Source of the DNA: Elusimicrobia bacterium HGW-Elusimicrobia-1
Lineage (GTDB): Bacteria > Elusimicrobiota > Endomicrobiia > PHAN01
DNA length: 44,745 nucleotides
Assembly (NCBI GenBank): GCA_002841695.1
Contig: PHAN01000013.1
Location: forward strand, 1 to 44,745
Direction of reading: 5' to 3'
How positions within the stretch are numbered: the first letter of the stretch is position 1; each line of letters begins with the position of its first letter. The position numbers and the translations under genes were made by a program. The notes below the pieces were generated by a model. The model saw only the letters and a program-made list of their open reading frames with translations. It had not been told where the DNA came from and made no database searches. Shown here piece by piece: positions 8,605 to 17,137 of the stretch.

Positions 8605-9449
8605 TAGAGACCTGCCGCTTCTGCGGACATTCCTGCGGCGCCGACCGGTCGTCTCACACAAAGGGAACATTCTGCGGAGCGGGCCCGGATATCGAAGTGT
8701 CCTGCGTAAATCTGCATTTCGGGGAAGAGCCGCCCATCTCGGGCACTCGCGGGTCGGGAACGATATTTTTTGCGCATTGCTCGCTTTCCTGCGTGTTCTG
8801 CCAGAATTATCCGATAAGCGCTTTCGGCAACGGCAGGATTTTTTCCGTCGAGCGTCTGGCCGCCGAAATGACGGGGCTTGCCGCTCTCGGCGCGCACAAC
8901 ATAAATCTTGTGTCGCCCACTCATTATGCCGCGCCGGTCGCCAAAGCCATAATTCTGGCGCGGAAAAACGGCCTTGCAATTCCCGTGGTGTACAATACCG
9001 GAGGATACGACGGTCCCGATGCTTTGCGAATGTTCGACGGCCTCGTCGACGTCTATATGCCCGACGCAAAATATGCGTCCGGCGAAACGGCGCTTAAGTA
9101 TTCCGGCGCGGCGGACTATCCGGACGTAAACCGCGCCGCAATCAAAGAAATGTTCAGACAAACCGGCCATCTGAAACTCTCGGCCGACGGCATCGCCGTG
9201 AAGGGCGTTTTAATAAGGCATCTGGTGCTGCCCGGGCATACGCGGGACAGCAAGCGGGTGCTCGACAACATAGCCGAAGATCACTCGACGGAAACTCAAA
9301 TAAGCATAATGTCGCAGTACCATCCCGCTCACAAGGCGTCCGATTATCCGGAGCTCTCAACAAAACTCTCGCGGCGGGAATATGCCGATGTCGTGGATCA
9401 CGCCGACAAACTGGGATTCGCCAATGCGTACATTCAGTATCTTCAATAA
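8586..9449 (+). CDS. PflX-type radical SAM protein (COG1313-like)
   Basis: The radical SAM cluster motif CX3CX2C is C65-C69-C72 (HCSLSCVFCQNY), preceded by the GEEPPISGTRGSGTIFF segment typical of uncharacterised PflX-like relatives of pyruvate formate-lyase activating enzyme. Four more N-terminal cysteines (C10, C13, C17, C30) could bind a second metal or cluster, a usual feature of this subgroup. YMPDAKY and LPGHTRDSKRVL are also family-typical. The substrate is unknown. The ATG at 8586 gives 287 aa; ATG 8601 (ATGA overlap with the preceding gene) is equally plausible and keeps all motifs. The open frame extends further upstream, but that part shadows the membrane-protein gene. No glycyl-radical enzyme is present nearby. 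Confidence 0.85.
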   Translation: MADVPMIETCRFCGHSCGADRSSHTKGTFCGAGPDIEVSCVNLHFGEEPPISGTRGSGTIFFAHCSLSCVFCQNYPISAFGNGRIFSVERLAAEMTGLAALGAHNINLVSPTHYAAPVAKAIILARKNGLAIPVVYNTGGYDGPDALRMFDGLVDVYMPDAKYASGETALKYSGAADYPDVNRAAIKEMFRQTGHLKLSADGIAVKGVLIRHLVLPGHTRDSKRVLDNIAEDHSTETQISIMSQYHPAHKASDYPELSTKLSRREYADVVDHADKLGFANAYIQYLQ

Positions 9450-10533
9450 AATAAATATCCCGTCGGCCGCACTCTTTGCGGTCGCGCTGGCCTGCGCCGC
9501 GCCGGTCGCGTCGTTCGGCGCCGGCCCCGCGGCGGCGGAATCTGAAACCTCCGCAAAAGTGAGACCGGTCTTAAACGACAAATACCTGCAGGAAATTCTT
9601 GACCTCATCAATTCGTCGAAAAAAACCGTGCTCATTTGTCATTTTTCGTGGAATCCCGACACCACCACCCGCCTCATTAAAAACGCCGTTTACAATGCCG
9701 TCGAGCGGGGAGTCAAAGTCAGGGTGCTTCTTGAGGGCTCTCTGCAGCAAAACGAATATGCCGTAAAAGAATTCACTCAACTCGGCGTGGGCGTGAAAGT
9801 ATCCAAGCGCGAATGGTTTCTGCACTGCAAGCTTGTCGTCGTGGATTCCCAAAAAACTTTGCTGGGCTCGACAAATCTGAGTTACAAATCAATAAATGAA
9901 AATAACGAGGCCAACGTCCTGGTGGACTCGCCCGAAATCGCCAAACTCTACGAAAAATTCTTCGAGGCCATCTGGCGCGATACCACCAAAGAAATAAAAC
10001 TCTCTCCGGTGGAAACCCCATATGCGATAGCCGCCCCGAACAGAACATATCATCCTCTGATGCGGGAATACGTCGAATGGGCGCAGAAAGACATCTCCAT
10101 AGTCGTATACGGAATGAGGGTCTACACGGGCGGGCAGAATGAAGTGATGGATTTTGTCGACGAACTTGAAGCCGCCGCCAAGCGCGGCGTGAATGTGCGC
10201 GTACTCATAGAAAAAAGCGGCTACGACGAGCGTCTCAACGAAGGAAACAAGGACGCCGTGGAATATCTGGTCGCGCGCGGCATAGACGCCAGGTTCGAGT
10301 CGCCGGGAAAAATTACTCACGCCAAACTGATTATAGTCGACAACGAAGCGGCGGGCGTGGGTTCCGCGAACTTCGCCCTGAGCGGTTTCAGATTTTATCA
10401 GGAAGCCAACGTCGTAGTAAAAGACCGCGAGGCCATACGCCAACTGCGGGAATATTTCGACAAACTCTGGAAGAATACCCGTCCGCAGGCGGCGCCCGCC
10501 AAATCAAGCGCGCCCGCCAAACGAAAGAAGTAG
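9424..10533 (+). CDS. Exported phospholipase D-family protein with two HKD motifs
   Basis: The N-terminus (FNKINIPSAALFAVALACAAPVASFGAG) is a signal peptide. Two PLD catalytic motifs are present: H134-K136-D141 (HCKLVVVD, then GSTNLS) and H299-K301-D306 (HAKLIIVD, then GSANF). Both halves of the pseudo-dimer are therefore intact and the enzyme should be an active phosphodiesterase, acting outside the cytoplasm on phospholipid or DNA. The tail is Lys/Ala/Pro-rich. At 369 aa it is a small two-HKD form. It overlaps the radical SAM gene by 26 bp, indicating coupling. The class includes secreted nucleases and cardiolipin-synthase-like enzymes; the substrate cannot be told from sequence. Confidence 0.87.
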   Translation: MRTFSIFNKINIPSAALFAVALACAAPVASFGAGPAAAESETSAKVRPVLNDKYLQEILDLINSSKKTVLICHFSWNPDTTTRLIKNAVYNAVERGVKVRVLLEGSLQQNEYAVKEFTQLGVGVKVSKREWFLHCKLVVVDSQKTLLGSTNLSYKSINENNEANVLVDSPEIAKLYEKFFEAIWRDTTKEIKLSPVETPYAIAAPNRTYHPLMREYVEWAQKDISIVVYGMRVYTGGQNEVMDFVDELEAAAKRGVNVRVLIEKSGYDERLNEGNKDAVEYLVARGIDARFESPGKITHAKLIIVDNEAAGVGSANFALSGFRFYQEANVVVKDREAIRQLREYFDKLWKNTRPQAAPAKSSAPAKRKK

Positions 10534-10543
10534 GACAGTATCC

Positions 10544-10864
10544 GTGAAACGAAGAATAATAGCTCTTGTTCTGACGGTTTTTCTTGGCGCCGGAGCCGGG
10601 CACATATATCTCAGAGAATTCTTAAAAGGCGCGTTGCTCGTGGGGGCGAATTTCGCGCTGGCGATATCCCTCGTTCTGCGCGCCTCCGGCGACACGTCCT
10701 TCGACGGGATGAGTCCCATGGAAGCCGTAAGGGAATTTATGATGACTTACTCTAACAAAATGGTATGGCACGACGCGGCCATAGCAGCCATACTCGCCTA
10801 TGCCATAGTCGATGTCTGGCGCATGAGCGCTTATGAAACAAAAGAAAGCAATTCAAAACAGTAA
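10544..10864 (+). CDS. Small membrane protein, TM2/DUF-like
   Basis: A 106-aa protein with a GTG start at 10544 (ATG-like context GTGAAACGAAG). It has an N-terminal helix (IIALVLTVFLGAGAGHIYL), a second helix (GALLVGANFALAISLVL) and a third near residues 78-92. The GxGHIYLREFLKGALL pattern resembles TM2-type small membrane proteins. Function is unknown. It overlaps the next gene by 32 bp. Confidence 0.65.
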   Translation: MKRRIIALVLTVFLGAGAGHIYLREFLKGALLVGANFALAISLVLRASGDTSFDGMSPMEAVREFMMTYSNKMVWHDAAIAAILAYAIVDVWRMSAYETKESNSKQ

Positions 10865-12215
10865 AAAATCGGCCGCCGGGCGCCAACGCGCCCTCCGTCG
10901 GGCGCGAACCGCCCTTGCGGCCATTATCGGAGCGGCGATGAGCGCAAATATTTTGTCGGCAAGTCCCGGGTTTCTGTCTAAAACTCAAAATTTCACTCTT
11001 CCCAACGGGTTTAACGCGCTGCTGTGTCCCGAGTCCGGCAGCGGAGTGACAAGCGTGCAGGTGTGGGTGGCGGCGGGCTCCGTTTACGAGAATGAAAAAA
11101 CCGCGGGGCTTTCGCATTTTCTGGAGCATCTGATATTCAAAGGCACAAAGAAATTTCCCGGAGACGAGATATCCCGTCTCGTCGAAACGTCCGGCGGGGC
11201 GATAAACGCCGGGACATCCAAAGAATACACGGTATATTACATCGACACACCGTCGGAAGCCGCCGCCAAGGCCGTAGAAATTCTGGCCGACGCGGTAAGC
11301 AACGCGGCGTTCCCGCCCGACGAGATAGAAAAAGAGCGTCCCGTCGTCATCGAGGAAATAAAGCGCCACGACGACAGTCCCACATCCGTACTTTACGAAT
11401 TGCTTTCCGAAACGCTGTATTCCGCCTCGCCCTATCGCGGCCGCATAATCGGCGACGAAAAAGTCATAGCCGGCGTGTCCCGCGGCGAGATAATCGCCTA
11501 CTACAAAAAATACTATACTCCGTCGAATATGACTGTTTCTATCGCCGGAGATTTTGACGCCGCGGCTATGCGGGCCGCCGTAGAGAAATACTTCGGCGCG
11601 CAGGCCTCAGAGGTTAAACCGCCGGCAGTCAATCTTAAAGAAACCGTCAAGCCGGAAGTAAAACTCCGCAAGGTCTCGAAAAGCGTGGCGCACACTTACG
11701 CCGCGTCCGGATATCTTGCGCCCGATACGTCGAGCGACAGGCAGTTTGCGGCCGATGTGGCCGCGCATATACTCGGCGGCGGACAGAGTTCGCGTCTCTA
11801 CAGAAAACTCCGCGAACAGATGCGCCTGGTCTATGCCGTCGGCGCCGACTTCTACGCCCAGAAAGGCGACGGCATTTTCGAGGTGTCTGCGATATTCGAC
11901 AAGGAAAACTTCGATGCCGTGCGCGAGGCCGCGGCCTCCGAGATATCGCGCCTTCGCGCCGAAGGGCCGTCGGATGAGGAACTCAAACGCGCGCGCGCCG
12001 TCATAAAAAACGGATGGCTGTTCGGCGCCGAAAAGGCCCACGACAGAGCGTCTATGCTCGGATACTGGAGTATAGCGGACAATGTCGCCATACTCGAGAG
12101 ATATCTGGCCGGAATAGACGCCGTAACGGCGGACGATGTCAGGAATTTTATGAACGAATACCTTGCCGACGGCGCGGAAGTTTGGTCGGCCGTCGAGCCG
12201 GAACCCAAAAAATGA
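10833..12215 (+). CDS. Catalytic M16 zinc peptidase (pitrilysin family), exported
   Basis: The inverted zinc motif HFLEH (H95, E98, H99) and the third ligand E175 (VVIEE) are in place with normal spacing, so this subunit should be active. The N-terminus is strongly basic, then hydrophobic (ALAAIIGAAMSANILSAS), an export signal. The two M16 domains cover residues ~50-455, with SSRLYRKLREQMRLVYAV in the second. At 460 aa it is one half of a clamshell protease. The partner half is the next gene, coupled by ATGA. Such pairs digest short peptides or process exported proteins in the periplasm. Confidence 0.92.
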   Translation: MKQKKAIQNSKKSAAGRQRALRRARTALAAIIGAAMSANILSASPGFLSKTQNFTLPNGFNALLCPESGSGVTSVQVWVAAGSVYENEKTAGLSHFLEHLIFKGTKKFPGDEISRLVETSGGAINAGTSKEYTVYYIDTPSEAAAKAVEILADAVSNAAFPPDEIEKERPVVIEEIKRHDDSPTSVLYELLSETLYSASPYRGRIIGDEKVIAGVSRGEIIAYYKKYYTPSNMTVSIAGDFDAAAMRAAVEKYFGAQASEVKPPAVNLKETVKPEVKLRKVSKSVAHTYAASGYLAPDTSSDRQFAADVAAHILGGGQSSRLYRKLREQMRLVYAVGADFYAQKGDGIFEVSAIFDKENFDAVREAAASEISRLRAEGPSDEELKRARAVIKNGWLFGAEKAHDRASMLGYWSIADNVAILERYLAGIDAVTADDVRNFMNEYLADGAEVWSAVEPEPKK

Positions 12216-13558
12216 CCGGACGCGAAACAAAATCCGCAAAATTAAAAATATCTACGGTCGCAATCGCGGCGTTTGCGTCCGTTGTTATACACACCACGGC
12301 ATCCCACGGAGGCGAAGTGAACACCTTTCAACTTAAGAACGGACTCAAAGTAATCCACCGCCAAATTCCAAGACACCCCGTGGTCGCCATTTCGGTTTTC
12401 GCCCGAAGCGGCGCGCTCTATGAGCCGAAAGGCAAGAGTGGAATAACGTATCTTACGCAATCTCTCGTCACAAAAGGCACAAAAAACAGGACCGCCGCGC
12501 AAATCGCCGACGATTGCGAAAAAATAGGGATAAGCATATCGGCCTCCGCCGACAAGGACTATGCCATGGTCGACTCGGCGTCGTCCTCGGAGCAGGCCGC
12601 CGAAACCGCCGCGCTTATGGCCGATGTCATAATAAATCCGATTTTTCCGAAAGAAGAGTTCGATAAAGAAAAAACCGCCGCCATCGCGGCCGCGCGATCG
12701 CGCAAAGACCGTATTTTTACCGTAGCCGACGATCTCTCGGACGAAATATTCTACGGAGACGCCCACCCGTACTCGGCGCCGGAAACCGGCACGGAAAAAT
12801 CCATCGTCAAAATATCGCGCGGCGACGTGATAAAGTGGCACGCGCGCACTTATACCTCGGACAATATGGTAATAACCGTGGCGGGCGATATATCGGCCGA
12901 CGACGCCCGTGCCGCGATGGAGCGCAGTTTCGGCGGAGCGCCGTCGGGAAGGGTTATGAAGCCCTCGAAATCCGCGGCGGCCAAAAAGAAGTCCGCGTTA
13001 TCGGAAAAACACGACTTCCGTCAGGCATTCCTTATGCTGTCCTATCCGGCCCCGCGCGTGGGAGAGGCGGGCTACGCCGAGCTCAAGCTTATCGCGGGCG
13101 CCCTGGGATCGCGCATGAGCGGACGACTTTTCAGGGAACTGCGCGAAAAATTATCTCTGGCCTATGAAGTCAACGCGCTTTATCCGACCCGCGCTTCCGA
13201 CGCTAAGTTCACGTTCTACATAGGCCTTGATGCGGCCAACGTTGAAACCGCCCGACGGCAACTGCGCCGTATAATCTCCGAAGTCAAAGAAAACGGTTTG
13301 TTCGACGATGAAATCGCCGAAACGAAGCGTTATCTGGCGGGCATCCGGAAACTGCAGAGACAAACTGCCGCGCGCAGGGCTTTCTACGACGGATTCTGGA
13401 CAATAATGGGCAAGGACCCTTCTTACGATGAAAAACTTTCGTCCGACATAGACGCATTGGGCAAAGATTCCATACAAGCCGCCGCGCGCAAGTATTTTGA
13501 CGAAGCCGACGAAGTCGAGATAATCATAACTCCCGTCGAAAAATCCCGCACACAATGA
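12212..13558 (+). CDS. Non-catalytic M16 partner subunit, exported
   Basis: The start is ATG 12212, which overlaps the stop of the catalytic subunit (ATGA) and precedes a signal peptide (LKISTVAIAAFASVVIHTTA). The fold is M16 throughout (LKNGLKVIHRQ, PIFPKEEFDKEK, GRLFRELREKLSLAYEV), but the HxxEH site is replaced by YLTQS (residues 80-84), so it cannot bind zinc. The Arg/Tyr region of the second domain is kept. This is the arrangement of heterodimeric M16B proteases, where the inactive subunit helps bind substrate. The 3' end overlaps the histidine kinase start as ATGA. Confidence 0.9.
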   Translation: MTGRETKSAKLKISTVAIAAFASVVIHTTASHGGEVNTFQLKNGLKVIHRQIPRHPVVAISVFARSGALYEPKGKSGITYLTQSLVTKGTKNRTAAQIADDCEKIGISISASADKDYAMVDSASSSEQAAETAALMADVIINPIFPKEEFDKEKTAAIAAARSRKDRIFTVADDLSDEIFYGDAHPYSAPETGTEKSIVKISRGDVIKWHARTYTSDNMVITVAGDISADDARAAMERSFGGAPSGRVMKPSKSAAAKKKSALSEKHDFRQAFLMLSYPAPRVGEAGYAELKLIAGALGSRMSGRLFRELREKLSLAYEVNALYPTRASDAKFTFYIGLDAANVETARRQLRRIISEVKENGLFDDEIAETKRYLAGIRKLQRQTAARRAFYDGFWTIMGKDPSYDEKLSSDIDALGKDSIQAAARKYFDEADEVEIIITPVEKSRTQ

Positions 13559-15006
13559 CCAACGCGATAGCAAGAATTCTTCGTTACAAAGAACAAATCG
13601 GGCTGAAATTCCGCATAGTGCTTTTCGCCACGCTCGCGCTGTGGACGGTATTTCTTGCGGGCATAGGGTCGTGGGCTTTGTTCACCAACGGTCTGGTAAA
13701 AAAACAACTCGGCAACAAGGCGCTTGCCGTCGTCAACACGGCGTCCATCCATATAGAGCGGCTCGGACATCACAAAATAAAAAATCCTTCCGACACCGCT
13801 CTGCCCGAATACAAAAATATAATCGAAATTCTGCATCGGTTGGGAGCGCGCACGCCGTTCGTGCGGTATATCTATACCGCGCGCATAGCAAAAGACAACA
13901 GAATGTATTTTATCGTCGACCCCGAAGAAAACAGAGATATCGACGGCGACGGAAAAATATCTCCGGAAGAAATGAGACAGCCCATAGGATCTCTTTACGA
14001 CGAGCCGCCGGAAAAATACGCGGAGTGCATGTCGGCCATGGGCGGCCATGCGGCCGTAAATTTAAATTTTGTGCGGGATAAATGGGGCGAGTGGATCTCG
14101 GCCGCCGCGCCTCTGCACGGCCCCGACGGAAAAGTCGAGGCCATCCTGGCCGCCGATGTCGCCGTGGGCGAGTTTACCGCCCAGCGGAAACAAGCCACCA
14201 GATTAATATTGAGCGCATCCTTCGCCGCGGCGGGAGTAGGGGGATTTCTTTTCGCTCTGGCTTTGGCCGTTTTCGTGACACGTCCTCTAAAAGAAATGGA
14301 ACTTACCGCGCGGCGCATCGCGGAGGGCAATTACTCCCGCGAAATCAAAATGACCGGCCCCGCCGAACTCGGCATACTCGTAAAAAGTTTCAACAATATG
14401 CGCAACAAGGTTTTTACCGACCGCGAGCGAATAGCCAGAGACCTTCACGACGGTCTTATCCAGATAATAAGAGCCGCGATATTCCAGGCGGAGTATATAG
14501 CCAAAAAACCCGATTCCTGCCACGAGGAACTGCCTAAACTCAAGAAATATCTGGACACTGCCATCGAAGAAATTCGCAAAATCATACTGGAACTCACACC
14601 GGCCAAACTCATAGAAAAAGGTCTGATACCGGCTATGCGGCATTACGCTCAAAAAGTCAAAGAGGGTGGCGGAATGGATTATGCATTTGAAACCAATCTG
14701 CCGGACGATTTCTCGTCCCCCGTCGAAGAAGAACTCATAAAAATATATCTTGAAGCGCTCAATAACATAAAATTCAACAGCGCGGCGTCAAAATTTAAAG
14801 TGGATTTCAACCGCGCGCGATCAGGGCTGACGCTTAATATTTCCGACAACGGCAAGGGCTTCGATGTGGACACCGCTTTGAAGCGCCTTGATAAATATGG
14901 TATAAAAAATATGACCAGCCGCGCAGAAGCCAACAACTGGAAACTTATCATAACAAGCGCCGAGGGGGAAGGAACGTCGATTTTTCTTGAAATACCGGCG
15001 AACTGA
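13555..15006 (+). CDS. Sensor histidine kinase, HisKA_3/NarL type, with EF-hand-like loop in the sensor
   Basis: Layout: membrane helix (~19-50), extracytoplasmic sensor (~50-215), second helix (~222-245), HAMP (TRPLKEMELTARRIAEG), HisKA_3 phospho-acceptor H298 (ARDLHDGLIQ), and a HATPase domain with ISDNGKGFD and YGIKNM. The sensor contains DIDGDGKISPEE (residues 128-139), a canonical 12-residue EF-hand-like calcium loop with acidic positions 1, 3, 5 and 12. The signal may therefore be calcium or a calcium-dependent ligand, an inference. It overlaps the M16 gene by ATGA and is 5 bp from its response regulator, so protease and kinase genes share a transcript and perhaps an envelope-stress role. 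Confidence 0.92.
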   Translation: MTNAIARILRYKEQIGLKFRIVLFATLALWTVFLAGIGSWALFTNGLVKKQLGNKALAVVNTASIHIERLGHHKIKNPSDTALPEYKNIIEILHRLGARTPFVRYIYTARIAKDNRMYFIVDPEENRDIDGDGKISPEEMRQPIGSLYDEPPEKYAECMSAMGGHAAVNLNFVRDKWGEWISAAAPLHGPDGKVEAILAADVAVGEFTAQRKQATRLILSASFAAAGVGGFLFALALAVFVTRPLKEMELTARRIAEGNYSREIKMTGPAELGILVKSFNNMRNKVFTDRERIARDLHDGLIQIIRAAIFQAEYIAKKPDSCHEELPKLKKYLDTAIEEIRKIILELTPAKLIEKGLIPAMRHYAQKVKEGGGMDYAFETNLPDDFSSPVEEELIKIYLEALNNIKFNSAASKFKVDFNRARSGLTLNISDNGKGFDVDTALKRLDKYGIKNMTSRAEANNWKLIITSAEGEGTSIFLEIPAN

Positions 15007-15010
15007 ATAA

Positions 15011-15646
15011 ATGAAACCCGCTATTATAAAAATACTCATAGTCGAAGACCACGAACTCGTAAGAGAGGGATTAAGAAAAATACTTTCGCTCGAAAAAGAT
15101 TTCAAGGTCGTCGGAGAAACCGGCACGGGGGCCGAAGCGATATGCCTGGCCCGCCGGCTTATGCCCGACGTCATTCTTCTTGACATTAACCTGCCCGACA
15201 TGACGGGACACAAAGTGTGCGCGGCTGTCAAATCCGACGACGCGCTCGGCGGAACGAACATCATAATGCTCTCCATGCTCGACGACGAAGAACACGTCAT
15301 GGAGGCGGTTCGCGCGGGATGCTCCGGATATCTGGTGAAATCGGCTCCGTCGGAATCGCTCATTAAATCCGTTCGTCTCGTACAGGACGGCGAAGTCGTT
15401 CTGCCCAGAGAACTTACCGCCAAACTCGTGAGCGCTGTCCACAAGAACCAGCCGAAACTCCTCTCTCCCAAAGAAACCGAAGTCATAAAATTCATAGCGC
15501 AGGGTCTTTCAAACAAAGCCATAGCCAAAAAACTTTTGTCGAGCGCAAGCACCGTAAAGAACCAGATTAGCTCAATCTTTGCCAAACTCAAAGTCCAAAG
15601 TCGTTCGGCCGCGGTCAACGAAGCGTCCAAAAAAGGTCTCATATAG
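15011..15646 (+). CDS. Response regulator, NarL/FixJ family
   Basis: A receiver domain with acidic pocket E12-D13, phospho-acceptor D58 (ILLDINLPD) and the Lys of LVKSA, then a GerE/LuxR helix-turn-helix (LSPKETEVIKFIAQGLSNKA, SASTVKNQISSIFAKLKV). At 211 aa it is the standard length. It lies 4 bp after its kinase and is almost certainly its cognate partner. It would bind DNA on phosphorylation; its targets are not visible. It is the last gene of the 3.2-15.6 kb run. Confidence 0.94.
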   Translation: MKPAIIKILIVEDHELVREGLRKILSLEKDFKVVGETGTGAEAICLARRLMPDVILLDINLPDMTGHKVCAAVKSDDALGGTNIIMLSMLDDEEHVMEAVRAGCSGYLVKSAPSESLIKSVRLVQDGEVVLPRELTAKLVSAVHKNQPKLLSPKETEVIKFIAQGLSNKAIAKKLLSSASTVKNQISSIFAKLKVQSRSAAVNEASKKGLI

Positions 15647-15834
15647 CAAATAACGGGGGGATGCCGCATATCTAAAACGGGGGATGTCCATCGGGGGGAC
15701 TTTCCGTCGCAAACTCGCAGTGATTCCAAACTGATATAAACGTATAACCGGTTTCAATTTTTTCCTTTGAGGCGGTCTGCTTTCCTATTGCCTATTCCTA
15801 TCGGCCATAGGTAATCAATTGTCCCCACGGCCTA

Positions 15835-15864
15835 TTGCGCCCGTAATTGTCGCGCCTGTATAAT
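15835..15864 (+). promoter_or_regulatory. Candidate sigma-70-type promoter for the PilZ-regulator-sigma operon
   Basis: TATAAT at 15859-15864 with TTGCGC at 15835-15840 and an 18-base spacer, about 70 bp before the PilZ gene. The 286-bp gap (15647-15932) otherwise contains G-runs after the response regulator and a small CCTAT/ATAGG hairpin at 15797-15811. I see no gene in it. Confidence 0.4.
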
Positions 15865-15932
15865 TCCCGCCATAATCAGTTGTATGTCGCGCGCGCGCCG
15901 CGCGAATCCACCGCGAAACATTACGGGAGCAT

Positions 15933-16388
15933 ATGGCAATGAACAAGAGAACACACGACCGCACGGAAATGAGCGTTTCATGCCGCATCGCAAACGCCGA
16001 AGATGTTTTCGGCTCGACCAGAGGCGGGTGGAGACGTCTTGCGGGCGCTATTATGGGAGGGTTCGGCCAAAAACGCGGACTCGACGGTCTTATACGCAAC
16101 ATCTCTTCCGGCGGGGCGATGATAGAGATAGACCGTGGCGATTTTAACAGGCGCGCAGGCGGAGGCGGGCGCGAAGGATTTTATATGCTTGCCGCCGAAG
16201 AATGCCTGGACATTGAACTTATGACGTCTCCCGAAGGCGAGCATATAACACAGATGGGCTTCCGTCCGTCGAGAATCAAACTCTCGCGGGAAAAAATCCA
16301 AATAGGAGGCGCGTTCGTTGCGGGCGCAAAAAATCTCATCCCCGTACAACACCGCGACGCAAACGGACTCGTCATAACATGGCCATGA
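15933..16388 (+). CDS. PilZ-domain protein (probable c-di-GMP receptor)
   Basis: The two PilZ signature elements are present: RxxxR (R6-R10, RTHDR) at the start, and NxSxxG (N56-S58-G61, RNISSGGAMI) after a variable insertion. The spacing between them (about 45 residues) is longer than in minimal PilZ domains because of a Gly/Arg-rich stretch. The remainder continues as beta strands to residue 151. GGGAG at 15925-15929 better fits ATG 15939 (MNKRTHDR) than ATG 15933; both keep the motif. It is coupled to the response regulator downstream, so c-di-GMP, phosphorelay and an alternative sigma factor may be wired together here. Confidence 0.75.
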   Translation: MAMNKRTHDRTEMSVSCRIANAEDVFGSTRGGWRRLAGAIMGGFGQKRGLDGLIRNISSGGAMIEIDRGDFNRRAGGGGREGFYMLAAEECLDIELMTSPEGEHITQMGFRPSRIKLSREKIQIGGAFVAGAKNLIPVQHRDANGLVITWP

Positions 16389-17137
16389 AATTGGAACCAC
16401 CCTGCAAGATGAAAGAACCCGCAAAGAAAATTCTTCTCTTCGAGGACGACGCGGGTATTACGCATCTTATCGCCGCCATACTTGAGCAGGACGCCTCTTT
16501 TGAACTGGTGGACTATGACGATTCCGACAGGCCTCTTGAAAAAATCCGCGAACATAAGCCCGACCTCATCATTCTGGATCTCAACCTGCCTTCCGTCTCC
16601 GGCTGGGACGTCATAAAAATTCTCCGTCAGGACAAAACTTTCGGGAATATTCCGGTGATAATGATAACCGGTCATTATCGCGCGACGCAGGATATCGTAA
16701 ACGGTCTCGGCGACTTCTGCGCCGACGATTACGTGCTCAAACCCTTTTCTCCGAATGTCCTTCTGGCCCGGATAAAGGCGCTGCTCCGGAGACGACTGTT
16801 ATCCGACAGAGCCGTCAAAAAATCCTCGCCCGAAAGCGAGCTCAAATTCGCCGGAATCCGGATAAATACCGAAAGTTCCGAGGTTTTCGTCAACGGCGGC
16901 AGCAAAGTGGATCTTACTCAGACGGAATTCAACATATTGTTCTATCTGATGAAAAGGTGCGGAAAGCCCTGCACGCGCGACGAGATTTACGACTACATCG
17001 GCGCGCCTTCCGAGGACATAATGTCGCGCGTCATAGACAAGCACATTGTCGGCATACGCAAAAAACTCGGCAAGTACGGCGGCCTGATAAAGTCCGTTTT
17101 CGGCGTGGGCTATTCAATGGACAACGGCGATGAATAA
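16385..17137 (+). CDS. Response regulator, OmpR/PhoB family
   Basis: Receiver domain with the acidic cluster EDD (residues 20-22), phospho-acceptor D65 (LIILDLNLPS) and Lys in VLKPFSP, then a winged-helix DNA-binding domain (LTQTEFNILFYLMKR, VIDKHIVGIRKKLG, FGVGYSM). The start ATG 16385 overlaps the PilZ stop as ATGA; ATG 16379 is a near alternative. No sensor kinase is adjacent, so it is an orphan in this window. Its stop overlaps the sigma gene start by 8 bp. Confidence 0.92.
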   Translation: MKLEPPCKMKEPAKKILLFEDDAGITHLIAAILEQDASFELVDYDDSDRPLEKIREHKPDLIILDLNLPSVSGWDVIKILRQDKTFGNIPVIMITGHYRATQDIVNGLGDFCADDYVLKPFSPNVLLARIKALLRRRLLSDRAVKKSSPESELKFAGIRINTESSEVFVNGGSKVDLTQTEFNILFYLMKRCGKPCTRDEIYDYIGAPSEDIMSRVIDKHIVGIRKKLGKYGGLIKSVFGVGYSMDNGDE

